The position numbers and the translations under genes are program-made. A stretch of 64,000 bases of DNA from Sclerodactyla briareus (taxonomy: Eukaryota > Echinodermata > Holothuroidea > Dendrochirotida > Sclerodactylidae), in assembly GCA_026419785.1 (NCBI GenBank), contig JAODTK010005789.1:310001-374000 (forward strand), written 5' to 3'. The notes under the pieces were generated by a model that was given only the letters and a program-made list of their open reading frames with translations, was not told the origin of the DNA and searched no databases. This document shows positions 1 to 12,480 of this stretch, one piece after another (within the stretch, counting starts at the first letter, position 1; each line of letters starts with the position of its first letter).

Positions 1-384
1 GGTCTCAGGCACTCCACTACCTGAGGTACCCTCGAATCTCGGATTCGCATCAAATATTACAAAAGGGGTGGCCCACAGTGTAATTGTGGACGGAGAAGCA
101 TGTATAAAAATTAGATATCAGCCTACGTCATATGAACGGTAGTGTATGGACATCAGCAATATTGTAGAATATGGTAGGAGAGAGATGCCGAGGCAGCAGA
201 AGAAAAGAAGAGAAAAAATCCTCGTATTTCGGTGCACGACTGATTAGAAGAAATTCATTGAGCCACACCGGAAGCCACAATGCTGGAATGTTGCTACCTA
301 GTCACGTCAGTCATCCAGCTTCTCCGGACAGAAAACCAGGCTTAGGTCTCAAGCACTCCCACTACCGAGGTACCCGCGAATCTC
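1..384. repeat. Pair of 40-bp direct repeats
   Basis: Positions 1-40 and 345-384 hold the same 40-bp sequence (GGTCTCA.GCACTCC..ACTACC..) with a few substitutions and one compensating indel pair. The first copy begins at the window edge and may be longer. The 304 bases between them and the 400 after show no recognisable coding content; frames there look random. Confidence 0.6.
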
Positions 385-390
385 CTCCAA

Positions 391-3300
391 CCAACCGCTA
401 CAAGGTGCCTGGTAAACCGCCGAGTCTCGTACCGACAGTAACCGGTGACAGCATTGTATTCGAAACACAGTTGCCGGGGGAAAAAAATTTGGTCACCGAG
501 AAATGCTGAAGAGGCAAATTTAACGACCACGAGGTCAGCTACCAAGGTCTTCGAACTGCACTGCATCAAACTAACTGTCAGACTGTTCTTTGGAAATTCC
601 AGGCCAATCTCTATGGATAAAACTGCCGAACGGATCAAAACTATTCGAGCCTGCACGGTGAAGACCTAGATACACTGCGCACTCTTTTGCCCGCTGGTAC
701 AAATGAAATGAGCCAGTGTCCCCTCGATTTCTCTCCATGTCCCATTCTCTAAGTGCAGGCAACTGCGAGGCAATACAGCCGAGCCCTAACGAGTAAATGC
801 GAAGTCAATGAGCCCATTTGAGTAAACCCTGATGTGTAATAGTTTAAATGCCAAAGCTTGGCCTCTTGTCTTTTTTTTGTAGCTGAATGAAACAACCTGT
901 GGCCGGGCTTTTTGGGCTACTGTCTGGGGTCCCGTGCAAGCGGAAATTCAATGCTACCCTGCTGCAGTGTACCCTCGTGGGAATAAACACCACCAGCGAT
1001 TTTTGTTTTTGGTCCCCTGAATAAAATCATTCCTTCCCCCCGCCTCCCCCTTATTTCGGGCCTCCAGACTTATTACCAGGAAATTTTGGCCCAGCAGCAA
1101 CATATATTTGCTCATTGAAGCTTATTCATCTCTAGTCATCTGTGATCAGGCCATCAACCCTTTGTCCTACTCAGCCTGAATGAACCTTTTTTGTATAATT
1201 GATATGGTTATTTCTTTACATGTTGTACATTAATTCAGTCATTAATAGAACCCTATGCCTGACAACCATGACACCACCTTGTCCATACACATTCTCTCAC
1301 AAATGTCATTTGGGCCATGAACCTTCCAAACTGACACCGTTACACTTTTAAACCAATCCAAACACGGCAAATCGAGATTGCTGTCAGATGTCGACAGAAA
1401 AGTAAACATCACCGTGTATTTGACTCGTGCCTGTTATGTATGCTGCCCCTATGCGGTGATAAGCACTAGTTGGTGTTTTGCACAGATTAAACAACAAGAC
1501 AACTTCTACGGTAGTAGTGCAATGCATCTATAGTATATAGACTACAAGGAAGTGTAAGTATCTTCCTTCCGTGGATAAGCTGAATATTAACATTCAGAAA
1601 TATGATGTGGTCCCCGTTCTGCCCCAATCAATCTTTCCTCCCCATACTGGGAACTGTATTCCGGTGTATGGAAAACCACGTGCATATTAAGGTCTTGCAT
1701 GGATGTCATAGTTCTTACATTCCTATTACTCAAACCAACACTGTCGCAACATAAGTTGTGTGGTTTCTTCGTCAATCTTGCCCACGAGAGAGTTGACCCC
1801 GATGACGAAGATACGTAAATGGTCTGTCACTGCCGTTTTCCATTTACAAGCTCGAAAAGCCGAATTCTGATGAGAACACCGGCATTAGCTGACTTTGCGA
1901 AATACCCTCAGTGACTTCGCGGAAACGCTATTCCAAATAGGTATACAATCTGCTACAAATTAGTTTTCTGTTCGGAAAACCTCTAGTCAGCTCTACCTGG
2001 CACGCTATAAGAATGAATTGCCCTCGAACAGGTATAAAACGCCCGCACCACGCAGCACAGTACCGGCACCTGTGCTCTGCTGCACGACATCTAGACCGGG
2101 CGTGGTCCCCCCTCGGCAAGAGTGGATCTCGGATATACACCAACGAATCATCCCACCTTCACTCACGAACAATGGAAAGGACCGCGCAAAGACGATTCCA
2201 CAATGAAATGAAGAAACATTATCCAAAGTTATTCTGGAGTCGTTCCCTTCCACTCCAACTGCCACCCATCACCCATTTCCCTAATTTAGAGTAGAGTTAT
2301 GTTCCCATGGGAAACAAAAGGCGAACATTTTTAACAATTTCTTCTGTAGTGTGTTCATTTCTGATAATACTGAACCTACTCCATCACAACCCCCACCAGA
2401 TTGCATGAGCAACGGTTTACTACTCGGAGGAATATATCGTTACGAATCAAAGGGATCTAGATAAGCTGACTAAACTAAACCTTACAAACGGCAATAAGAC
2501 CAGTCTCGGCTCCATTCACAAGGTGTTGTTCTAAATTAAGAGGAGATTGCACCTGCACTCATTTTGTTTTTTTTTTGGGCTTCAGTATAAGTTTATATAT
2601 TATAAACCGACAGACATCGAATTCAGTATAATATATACAGTATATAAAATAAATAAATATTAGTGAAAATCATTTGAAATGGAAGGCATTGAGGAGATCT
2701 GAAAAAGATAACTACCTTAGTAAGTCAATCCAGAGACCGTTTGGTAGATAGAGTGCAGCACGAATGACGTAAGTTTTTTTTTCTCAATATGATCTGTTTC
2801 TGTCGTCATTGCCTTATTTCTCAGGTTGTTTCCCGGAAGAGAGAGCTCGGCCTCTGAATGCAATGAATGTTTCTTCTTAATCGCTCTGTTTGCAATTACC
2901 ATCTTATAAACATCCTTTCGTTCGTGCGCATGTTCACACTCTGTAAAACTACAAAAAAAAATCCAGAGCAGTAGTTTAAAGTGAAATTTTTCCCCTCTCT
3001 TCTTTTAAAAATCTGATCATAGGAAATAACAGCAGTGAGAGCATTAATTAGGTGAGGTCAGATATTGGCAACAAATACCTCTTCGTACTTCAACCTGCAG
3101 ATTTGAACTATATGTATAAAAAACGTGAGGAAAAAAGTGAGTACTCCGCTTCAAGTATGTGCTCATATGAGCAGTGAAACTCAGTTTATCAATCAATACA
3201 CACCACCTAGATCAACAGCATAGTGAGATTTTAGTTAACTTAGATACTACAAACCTTCGTGGCTTAGTACGTAAATTCCTTCGATTCCATTGGAGTATAT

Positions 3301-4069
3301 CTCAGATTCTTCCATCACAGAAATTTGCAATACCATCCCTTACCATCAGTACATAGCTTGCTTTGTCACCCCGATGCGTGCATTTAGATATATTGCACAC
3401 TATAGTTTATTTCGTCTGCATATTTCATTACACAGCAAAGTTTGAAGTAGATTGTATTTTATTAGTATATGCTGACCAATACGAAGACAAAGGACCGTGA
3501 GGACCTTTCTGGTCAGACCTTTCGTATATTCGATTTCTCTAGACCGGCCGTTCACGAAATGTGTTAACAGTGTATCAACCATGGCTTTGTACAAACCCTT
3601 GAATATCTTGGGATCATTCGATTTTAGGAAGCCCCTGTGTTAAAGCACTGCGTTAAAAAAAAAACGTAGATATAGTATTATCTTTGTCATTTAAGTCTTT
3701 GACAATATTATGAATTAAAGCGAAAGTTCTATTCAGCCTGAGAAATATTCGAGAAAATAGGCATCGAGGATATTGAAAATGAATAACGCCATCGTCCGAT
3801 ACTTTCATCTACAAGAGGACTTCAGTCAAAAATTTACAAGCACGAAAAGCATTCAATTATTGGGGAAAATGGGGATCTAGTCCGCGAATTGTTCTAACCA
3901 GGACAAGTCAAAAGGCTTCGTGATACCTTGGACTGATCCTGAATTAATCAAGCTATAAGCGTCGTCAACTGTACATTGTTACAAAATTTTAATAGGGTAG
4001 CATGTAGTAACTCATTATGGGGAACTCCACATACAACCTTTGAACTTCATCCATCCAGGTGAGGTCTTG
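391..4069. other. Intergenic or intronic DNA, nothing recognised
   Basis: Both strands hold only short, low-information frames. The stretch is AT-rich, with small A/T tracts around 2560-2660 and 3650. I see no exon with matching splice sites and no transposon protein motif. If the minus-strand first exon at 9.9 kb is real, this could be intron of that gene. Confidence 0.4.
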
Positions 4070-4560
4070 AGGCATACCAAATTCCCCTGATCGACCAGAA
4101 ATTCTTTGGACTATAAAGTTAACAAGATATTCAGACTTTGACGTCTTTTGATCTCAGATGACCTTGACCTGACCCAAGAGGATCATGTATTCCTCAGGAG
4201 AACCCAAGTACACAATTATGAGGCTTCGTCATCCATGTTAGGCCGAGTTATCATGTAAACAAGCTAAACTTTGCCAATTAACAATTTTACACACATTTCA
4301 AAAGACAAAAAAACAATAGTGGTTCCTGTCTTCCCCACAAGAGAGCTGTATACTGATTTTCGACCGATCGGACTGGCATTCCAGGATTATCGTGTCAACA
4401 AGAGTTTCAGACCTTGACCTATATTGGAACCTCAGATAAGCTTTGAACCTACCAAAGCAGTGGGGAACATGAACGCATTATGGCGGAACCCATTTTTACA
4501 AGTATGAACTGGCCCATCCGGATGGGGTGAGTTATCGTGTTAACGAGGGTAGGCTCACAA
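4070..4560. repeat. Degenerate dispersed repeat with TGACCT hexamers
   Basis: The segment shares a series of blocks with 44150-44790: 'aaaaacaatagtg..ttcc', 'gatcggac..gcattc', 'gttaacaag', 'cctcagatgacc', 'gaccc..aggatc' and 'ccatccgg.tggg.tgagttatc'. It looks like one to two decayed units of the roughly 300-bp unit that is tandem at 44 kb. Adjacent TGACCT hexamers occur near 4159. No protein is encoded. Confidence 0.6.
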
Positions 4561-4929
4561 CAACACACACTGTCATGGGGCATAGATTCCTCCGACTCCC
4601 TCAAGGAATAAAAATGCCGGCTAGCCGCAACAAATGTGTTTGTTTCTTCACGGGGACCTTCCACGAAATTATTCCGACCTGGTATATCGTTTCAAAATTA
4701 TGTTCAATTGTAGTTTTTAATCAGTCAATAAAAAGATTATAGTCTAATACGTACGGGAAGCTTCGTGGCTTGAAAGAAGGAAATGAACTAAAGGCTGAAT
4801 AGACTTAATACAGCACAGTACAAGACGGACCCCTTCCTGGATGCAAAAATGATTTGTATCGCCATGCATGATTATCAATAGCTTCGGTGATCTGTGGCTG
4901 ATATTGACTCAGCATAGGTTAATAAATCG

Positions 4930-5925
4930 ATAAATTCCGACGTCTTCCTGTAAGCAGGGATCTTCTTACGGAGAACCAGTACGGTTTCATGAACATCAAA
5001 TCACGTGCATCCCAGCCTATTGACCGGTGGATGACTGGACATCGTGGATGGTAAACCTAACGACTTTATGAAGGCATTGATAAGGTTTCTCACAAATTCC
5101 TAATTCTATAGATACGTTGGTATGGGAATTAGAGGACGACCGTTCTTGGCAAACCAAAAAACAGCGAATGTTGGTTGAAGCGTAATTTTCAGATTGGCTA
5201 CAGAACTAGTGGCATCTCTCAAGAAAGCGTTTCATAGGACCCCTTATCTCCTTCAATACCAGATTATAGTATCAAGATTTTTGCAGATGATACCAAAACT
5301 TATATAGTAGCCAGAGGAATCGTGAGGTGTTGCAAGACAATCTGGATAATCTTTTTGAATTTTGTCACTGAAATGGAAGCTGCGATTAATCCTGGAAGTG
5401 TGAAGTTTTGGGGAATTGGTCGCTAAATCCAGTCTTTCAAGTTTCTGCCAATTATGACAATGTACTCTTGAACTGGACAAGCGTTATGGAAAAGGATCTA
5501 GTCATTGTTGACAGCAAACTTATTTTGACGCAAATATATCACATCTGTAGTCTGACGGCCAACACAATCCTCGGAGTGAGCAGGAGAAACCTTCCGGGTG
5601 TGGACAGGGATACTTTTTTTAATTACTCTAGATAAAAGCACTGCTCAGAACAATTATTGAGTATGGACCTCCTGCCTTAATCACTCTTTCGTACGGGTGT
5701 GGCTGCCCTAGAGGCTGTTCAGTGTCGGGCTACTATAGATTGGATTACGGGATAGGAAACCTGTCAGAGTGACTGAAACAGTGGATCTACATACTGTCTT
5801 ACAGGAGGGAATTAGAGGCGACATGATCCTGTATACAAGTACATTATGACCAAATAAGCACCCACCATCCTTTACTTTACACAGACTCACAGACTTCAAA
5901 AAAGTGGACTGCGGGTTTTTTTTCT
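4930..5925 (+). mobile_element. Non-LTR retrotransposon fragment (CR1/Jockey type), reverse transcriptase C-terminal half
   Basis: A plus-strand translation, read across frameshifts, follows a LINE reverse transcriptase in order. It shows 'NQYGF' near 4970, 'GIDKVSHKFL' near 5075 (the usual D-F-S-K-A-F-D-x-V-x-H block), a degraded 'SGISQ.S..DPL' near 5210 for the SGVPQGSVLGPLLF block, the catalytic 'FADDTKTY' at 5280-5303, 'EKDL.VIVDSKL' near 5490, 'NTILGVSRRNLPGVDRDTF' near 5560 and 'VEAVQCRATxW'-like sequence near 5715. Stops and indels interrupt every frame, so the copy is dead. The 5' part (endonuclease, ORF1) is absent. This is consistent with 5' truncation during target-primed reverse transcription. 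The clade call rests on the C-terminal 'EKDLGV' block and is approximate. Confidence 0.85.
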
Positions 5926-6739
5926 TTTATGTTAGACACGAATGACATAGTATTATGTGGAATTCACTATGTCATATAGTGGAGGCACAGATTGGATAGG
6001 CATTGAGCTGATCAGCATTCATCTCACAACTCTCCCAGTGTTGTTCATTACTCTGAGCAATTGAATGGCTTTCGGCCATCAACATCGAGAAAGTGATACA
6101 TGTAAGTGAAACAGGGATCAAACATATCTGGAAGTCATTGAGGCAGCCTGAACTATGCAGCCAACATTGTCATACAACTGCAGTGCCATGAACATATGAA
6201 GTAATTACGATAATACGTAACGGGAATACACCACCAACGGTATCGTAGCGGACGGTGGTAACCAAAACAAAGTCCCGGACGGATACTAATAAAACACACC
6301 CAAACATAAACACACCACAACAAAACTACTGCACACCTGGAAGTGATTAGTATATTGTCGTATCAGTAACGAAAACCACGGATGGATATTGCCTATATGA
6401 TACCCCACTACATATCTGACCTTCCTAATATATTTGTTCGCCCCTTTCGTGGTGTCTATTAACAATGTCACCTTTTTCGGAGTGTGATCGTGAGGTTTTG
6501 ATTGACCTATTGATACAAGGCCTCAACAGATAACGTGAATGAACTCAGTGGTGAGGTTCATGGTGGTAGAACCCTCCAAGTTAGAATACACAGCTGGAGA
6601 TTTCACGAAGAGTCAAGTTGATATTTTATTGCAATGTACTGAAGCGAAAAACTGGATGATTTGTGAAATAATATAGGAATTGCGTGAAATCAATAAAACA
6701 GGGATACATGTGACGTGTGGGCTGTTTGTGGAACCGTTT
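5926..6739. other. Nothing recognised
   Basis: About 800 bases without a recognisable exon, repeat unit or transposon motif. Confidence 0.4.
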
Positions 6740-7010
6740 AAATGACCCACTGGAATGGATCGAACTACAATGGGTATGTAATTCCCTATAATAGGTATAT
6801 GAACTCTGTTGTTTGGGGGTCGGGTCAAAGTCCATTGAGTACCAAGGTCAAATGTTCGAAAAAACTTGGGGAACACATCATGCTGAACAAGCGGGAAATA
6901 TGCCAAGCGACTTCCTTAGGGGAAGTAGAAGAACTCTATTGTTTCTGGGATCCTCACAGACCAACTTGGTCAGATGCATTTATGGTCCTCTGTGAAATCA
7001 AAACATGTTA
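6740..7010. repeat. Dispersed repeat, 'GTTTGGGGGTC' type
   Basis: The block 'tgttgtttgggggtcgggtc' followed by 'aaggtcaaatgtt' recurs in decayed form at 17110-17200 ('tgttgtttggggggttcactg') and 18000-18070 ('attgtttgggggtctggtcc'). Overlapping frames on both strands are open by chance here. I read it as a non-coding dispersed repeat related to the AGGTCA-bearing arrays elsewhere in the window. Confidence 0.5.
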
Positions 7011-9079
7011 ATCGAAAGAAAAAAAACTGTGCTGACTTTCAAGATGTCGGCCAAAATGCTGCCAAAAAAAGAGGAGATCTCAGAGTTGCATGCGAACCAC
7101 TGAGTATGCGAAATTGAAGAAAGATCAGTGTGACTGATTCTCCTAATGGTCAAGACATATTCCAAAATAATTGGGATTATTTTTTTCTTGGAAAGCCAAG
7201 ATGGCGGTGATAGAACCTCCAAAAATATGGAATTCCTGAAATATGCATGAACTAGTATGTAAAAAAGGGAGAGATCGATTGCCTTGATTCCCATATTCAT
7301 TGGCCCGCCTTCCCACGATTGGACATTTTTTTCCATTTCAGAAATCCAAATATGGGTCCAACGAATTAGGGAAAATCACATAATATGATGGGGACAAAGA
7401 AAGAGAATACAATAGTGGGAATATAAGCGGAGAAACCTGTATTTGAGAATCAGGGATAGAAAATACGTACAGATAGCCTAAACAAAAAATATAATGCATT
7501 TCTGTGTAGTGATTCTGGCTTTTCTTCTCGCTTGATACCACCTCTTCCGCATCTCCAACATCCCACCTAGAAAACTATGATAGTACCCTGGAGGTAATGA
7601 AGAACACAGGATCAAATCGCAAGAAAAATTCGAGACGATATTGATGGCTGGTTAGAAGAGAGGAGGGCGTCGACCTGCAGGAGACCATCTGCACAAGGGC
7701 AGTGTCAAGGCATGGCATGGCTACCTCTACCAAGAAACAAGCGCTAGTGACACTGAGTTGGACAGCCCAAGACTTCACATACCTGGGCTTAGAACATATC
7801 GGAAAAAAAAAAGTCTCAAGAATGGGATACTGGCAAGGATTGCTCCGAACCATCACTAACACTATGTTAACGAATCGGTTGACTGCGCTCCCTTTTCTCA
7901 ATTTGCCTTCATGCATATGAAACGCGGACCACTGTTGCAGAGCCGCCAAGAAAATATGAAATGATATAGCAAGAATTTCGGCATCTCGAATAGAAATCCG
8001 TGGAAATCCGCAGGAAGAGTAGCTAACAATTTGATAAAATTCTAAGAAACACGATAACTCGATAGCTTTCGATGTGCCAGCCTTCATTTTGGGCGAACAA
8101 AGAGAACTTGGGTTTGGATTAATTGGGGGGGGTAAGTTTGATGAAACATGGGAGATTGTGAAAATGTTCAGATAATGTTGGCTCGGGAACAGGACAGCCA
8201 GATCCCACCTAGATGAATGAATCTCATATGTGGACCCCCTATACTAAGTGAATGAACCCTATTTGTTTTAGAGTTCAGGTTAAGGTCAAAGTATGAAAAC
8301 CGTGTGAACACGACATATCATTTAGCCTTAAGAAAAGTCAAAAGGTCAAGGTACACCAATCGAGATTCTCCCTGGATAGGTAAGAGATGTAATGGACAGA
8401 GAACACATGTTCAGGGGTATGCTCATTATGGATTTATATGTTGTTTCATTGGGTATATTATTTCGAAAACAATTGAAAGAAGGTGGGCACCTGGTAATGC
8501 TCAAAATGTGTTATCCGGGTTCGCTAGGATGCAGACCTAAAATGGCTTCCAGGGGCGTTCTACCCTATATCCCCCCCCTTTGGTTTCAGATGGCTCTGCA
8601 TTCCTGTATTGGTTGAATATTGCCGTATTCATGCAACTTTCGCACTGAAGATCACAAGCTATATTTCCAATGAATGTTTCGATGTTTGATTCGGAGGAAA
8701 CCGAAAATATGTTTCATCCGGTCTTCCAAAATGCCTTAATAGCTTGGCTTTCAGGCAATCGGCGCGAAGCGTCGAGCGAGTGGATGTCCCTCAATAATTA
8801 TTACAGAGAGGAGATGGGAGTTCCCATTGACCCTTCAAGTTCCTAAGGACGAGAAAGTGCCACATTTTTGGAAGCTTCCTACCCCTGGCTGCAAACAAAG
8901 TTATTCCTTATTTTGGGCATTCCTGATTTTCTCCACATAGTTACTAAATTAAATATTTTCGCCCTTTTAATTAGCATATATATGGCAAACACACAGAAAC
9001 TCACGCACGCACACACATACACACTAAACGAACACTTGTTGGAGTGCACCTCATTGCGGGCCTCCTGATACCCACGAGT
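7011..9079. other. Nothing recognised; contains the longest chance frame of the window
   Basis: A 170-codon minus-strand frame (7575-8087) has no domain I recognise, no splice context and a composition like random AT-rich DNA. On the plus strand around 7740-7800 there is a faint 'FTYLGLEHIGKK', reminiscent of a LINE C-terminal 'F.YLG..I' block, but too short to call. The 'gttaaggtcaaagtatg' and 'caaaaggtcaaggtac' blocks near 8280-8355 belong to the AGGTCA repeat group. Confidence 0.35.
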
Positions 9080-9200
9080 ACCCTGTATTGGGACCCCTTA
9101 GCAAGATTTGCTATGATAGCAAACACAAATTTAAATAGGTGAAATGGAAGACTACTACAAGAATTTCTCATCCGGCCCTCTTTATTTAAAGGTCAGAGGA
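9080..9200. repeat. Short segment shared with 28840-28950
   Basis: The block 'ataggtgaaatgg' followed by 'tacaa.a.ttctc.tccggccct' occurs here and at 28890-28930 in the same orientation. At 28.8 kb the minus strand of this segment is part of an open frame with two hydrophobic stretches; here the same frame is broken. Confidence 0.5.
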
Positions 9201-9304
9201 AGTGCAAAACATGAAAACATTAAAATTATGATTACTCGCTGAATAGCACAGGAAGAAAATCCATTACCCAAACTGAGAATCGAGAATGAGACAACCTACT
9301 ATCA

Positions 9305-9690
9305 CGCAATGTCGTTATGACATCATGTAGGGGGGGGGGGGGGTGAAAAAGACCTGCTCAATACAAAGTCAATGCAAATTCAGTTCTTCTCATCTCTGTC
9401 ACACGAGTAACAGAACTGAAATAAATGTAGATGCACACAAGTTTTGAGATTATACAGATGCGGAGCATTCATTGATTTCTAAGAAAAAAATAACCTGCAC
9501 TTTTTACTTGAGAATTAAGGAGTGAAAATCAGCAATTACTGCGTGCACTCGAAGGCGACATGTCATTTGTTCCCACGTGACGTCATTGGACTCATACAAT
9601 TATTGTAGATAACAGAGAAAAGAGTTTGGAACTGCTTTCATCTTGCTAGTTTCAAAGCAATCTGAGTTCTCCCTCCCACCGATCTTTCAG
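9305..9690. repeat. Roughly 385-bp dispersed repeat, copy 1 (copy 2 at 26855-27240)
   Basis: Collinear matches to 26855-27240 include 'tatgacatcat', 'aatacaaagtcaatgcaaa' versus 'aatgcgaggtcaatgcaaa', 'tagatgcacacaa.ttt', 'agcattcattga', 'gtgaaaatcagcaatta', 'cattggac.ca.acaat' and 'agtttca.agcaatctg'. The copies differ by many substitutions and small indels, so the duplication is old. This copy also contains a 14-base G run (9331-9344). It ends about 25 bp from the first exon at 9716, so it would lie in that gene's first intron. Confidence 0.75.
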
Positions 9691-9715
9691 GGTGGTTGGG
9701 ATAGCTATCACTTAC

Positions 9716-9898
9716 CGACATGTGCTCTCTCCACTCCTGCATCTCGCGTAGTTTCTCTTTCAAAAGTTCTATTTCCGAATCACCAGTGTAACTTCGAGTA
9801 GATTCGTCCACAATCCTGCCATCCTCTGAAGGTACAACTACAGAGGCGACACTAATTAGAAGTGTTCCGGACAAGAAGATAACTAGATATCGATACAT
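9716..9898 (-). CDS. Candidate first coding exon of a secreted coiled-coil protein
   Basis: Read on the minus strand from ATG at 9898, this gives exactly 61 codons ending in a consensus donor (TCG|GTAAGTGAT; the intron starts at 9715), so the exon is phase 0. Residues 1-22 (MYRYLVIFLSGTLLISVASV...) look like a signal peptide, with likely cleavage near VAS. Residues 41-60 (SEIELLKEKLREMQEWREHM) form a short charged coiled-coil with heptad leucines. This layout fits the N-terminus of invertebrate short-chain collagen C4-like proteins, whose C-terminal domain is encoded in the same orientation at 29.4-37.8 kb. That link is inference, since later exons would lie below 9.7 kb and I found none. An upstream in-frame ATG at 10015 would lengthen the frame, but only the 9898 start places a signal peptide at the N-terminus. 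It could still be a chance frame. Confidence 0.5.
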
Positions 9899-12059
9899 GC
9901 TGACTCGTATGCCTTGGCACTCTATCCGCAGGAAATCGACTTTTAAGAACGGACCATCAAGTATATATGAAATCACTACATACGGAAGCCTATAAGTGTC
10001 GGTGAAGGACAACATCGTTTAACCAAGTAAATATGTCGTGCATTATCTTAGTGGTAAGAACAGTGTGTGACGATTATAATGATGTGACTCCTTGTCATAC
10101 CTTGTTGAAAAAAGGAAAATTCCCTTTTCAAACCTTTCAACATCCTCTCCAAAAGTTATGTTATAAACACTTTTTTGAACAAGCTCGTGTCATTTTGTTC
10201 AACATTGGAAATATTACTAAATTAGACCCCCCCCCTCGTAAAACTCGCACGGGAAACGATCCAGGAATTTACTCCTTATAGCAAAATAGAGCATATGGCT
10301 CGGGTATGATTTATGTTTCCTCAGCTATAGACTTTCTAACTGTGCAATAGAAGAGCCGTGTGATATACCAAAATGTGGATTCTATGTAATGGATAAGATT
10401 CATGACCCATTCACACTGGGAACAGTTGATTTACATGGAGAATGACAATTTCAGAGTGGTTCGCAGTATTAAAAAAAGGGGAATGACTTTTTTTATTCTG
10501 CTCACTATACGTCACTTCTAAAGTTTCATTACTAATCAGTGGTATGCCACACTCACTTCCCTCAATCTATGGTGGACTTGTGAACGAAACTGCTCATTTG
10601 CTTACCCAGCAACATTCTAGTACAAATTCCTGTTGCTAACGTGGAGAGGGTGGCATGAGCCTAGACGGAGGGGGAAGCATCAATGAGCCTATCCCCAACT
10701 TCAACAAATCCCCTCCCTCCTCCCACCACCGACAATTCATCTGTCTGATTTTGTTGAAAAGCTCGTTCGGGTATGCTTACACATATAAACCATTCGAGGA
10801 ATTTCTCAATAAAATCTCGGAAGAGAAAAATGAGAAGGGGGAGGGAGGTCTGTGTGTCGGGCAACTTGCTCACTCCCCCCATCCTGGTGCCCCCTGCTAG
10901 GTGTGTGATCCTCGCATGCCTCATTGATAATTAGATAAATTGTTTTCTGCCGGTTTCAAATGTGCCAACATTATGCCGCAAGATTAGGTTGGCAACTGTA
11001 GATTTTCTAACTTAGTGTCTCGAAGGTCTTGGGGTTCTTTGGTGTTACTATCTGAGTTTGGGTTATCTGAAATTTAGCATCGTGACTATCTGAACGAAGC
11101 GTCACTGAAGGTGGCCGGAGCGTATAGGACAAGATTGGTTGTAGGTCAAATATAACAAGTAGCGCGGGGCGTCATAGAAAATGTCGGCTTGGGGCACCGC
11201 CAGGTCACTTGAAATAGCACTTTCTAAAAAGGCATAACAATTATCAATGTGAGTGTGTGTTGCCAGTACGGGAACACTGTACTATAGATGCAGCCTGCGG
11301 GATGGAGACAATTCAGGAAGTTGGTACCTCCAGACACTGAAAGTTCATAGTCATGAAAATGTCTAATGAACAACGATTAAACGAACCGAGTCACACATTG
11401 CAATGTGTAGCCTTGTATCTTTCACCTGGTCTCTCCAGACAAAAATGATCCAAGGAAAAGGGCATCACTACAGAGAGGAGCAGACTGCATATATGTGAAA
11501 ACCAGTGCATATTTAGGTGCCACCGAAGTCATGTGCAAACATTGGGTCGTTCTGCTGGTCACAGAGGGGCAGCGCGGTTGTGAGGAACTTTTAGGTTTCT
11601 GCAACCGACGTTTCCCAGTCATGCCAGGCCGAGGTGTAAGATCCCGCGGCAGATTGCAGAGGTAGCAGCAGACTCACAATGGGACTCTAGACAAGCTAGA
11701 CTGGACATATTCCGGATGAGGGTGCAGGCACAATCGTGATTCACAAGAAGCTAGCTCATTTGATATAGTTCAAGTCTCGTTCTTCATCAGTCCGCTCTTT
11801 CATGAAGGTTGGCAACCTTCTAGCAGGCACCTGAGAGTACATTCTCCATACCTTTGTAACTAAACAGTATGAAAATGTAAAAATATTTAAATTTGAAAGA
11901 CATAACATGAACACAACATTGGATGTTATTCTCAAATGCAATGGGGATTTTTTTTCTGGACGAGGACTGCGACCATAGGGAATGGAACCCTAGACAGAGG
12001 CTGCCATATGTTTGATACTAGGTAAATGAATTGTTGCCATTTCGGAATTGGCGGTTGAG
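9899..12059. other. Nothing recognised beyond the TATA-like box
   Basis: No exon, repeat unit or transposon motif is clear. Two overlapping antiparallel frames at 10655-10924 are low-complexity (Gly/Pro/Ser-rich from G/C-rich DNA) and look non-coding. Confidence 0.35.
9961..9968 (-). promoter_or_regulatory. TATA-like box upstream of the 9898 start codon
   Basis: On the minus strand 'CATATATACTT' lies 63-70 bp upstream of the ATG at 9898. A start site 30 bp downstream would leave a 5' leader of about 35 bases. Such AT runs are common in this window, so this is position-based support only. Confidence 0.3.
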
Positions 12060-12179
12060 ACATGACTGCAGAAATGTCAATAAATATGAAAAAACAACAT
12101 GTTTCCTCACAATTGCCTGGTCCTGAAAACGTGGGGAAAACCCCCAGTAAATTATCTCCAGGATTCTCAGATATCTGAG

Positions 12180-12480
12180 AGATCCACCAACGCGACCAAA
12201 AACGTCTCGGTAGCTGCGGGAAATTTCACCCCTCCATATGACCTTCACAAATTTCAAACTGGAATGGTGACCACATATCCCAACGTTCAATCTCATAGCA
12301 TCTACGGTTTGAATGATATGAACATTCAGAAATCCTCAAATGACCTCGAACGACCGCCCAATGTCCGCCGGAAATGTTGCCGATAGATTTTGACTCCATA
12401 CTCTCGAACTCTCAACCTCATAGCAGCTACGGTTTGAACAATACTACCCTTCGGGCAATTCCAGGTCATTCCAATATAAT
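12180..12480. repeat. Degenerate tandem repeat, period about 125 bp
   Basis: 'CATAGCATCTACGGTTTGAA' at 12294 recurs as 'CATAGCAGCTACGGTTTGAA' at 12419, 125 bp later, with further weak matches around them ('cattccaggtcattc' type). A weaker echo ('gcatgtacggttta') occurs at 12823. The frame at 12099-12386 is open through the repeat but has no domain. Confidence 0.6.

Noticed and set aside
7575-8087. Longest minus-strand frame (170 codons)
   Set aside because: No domain, no splice context and random-looking composition. Frames of this length are expected a few times in 64 kb.
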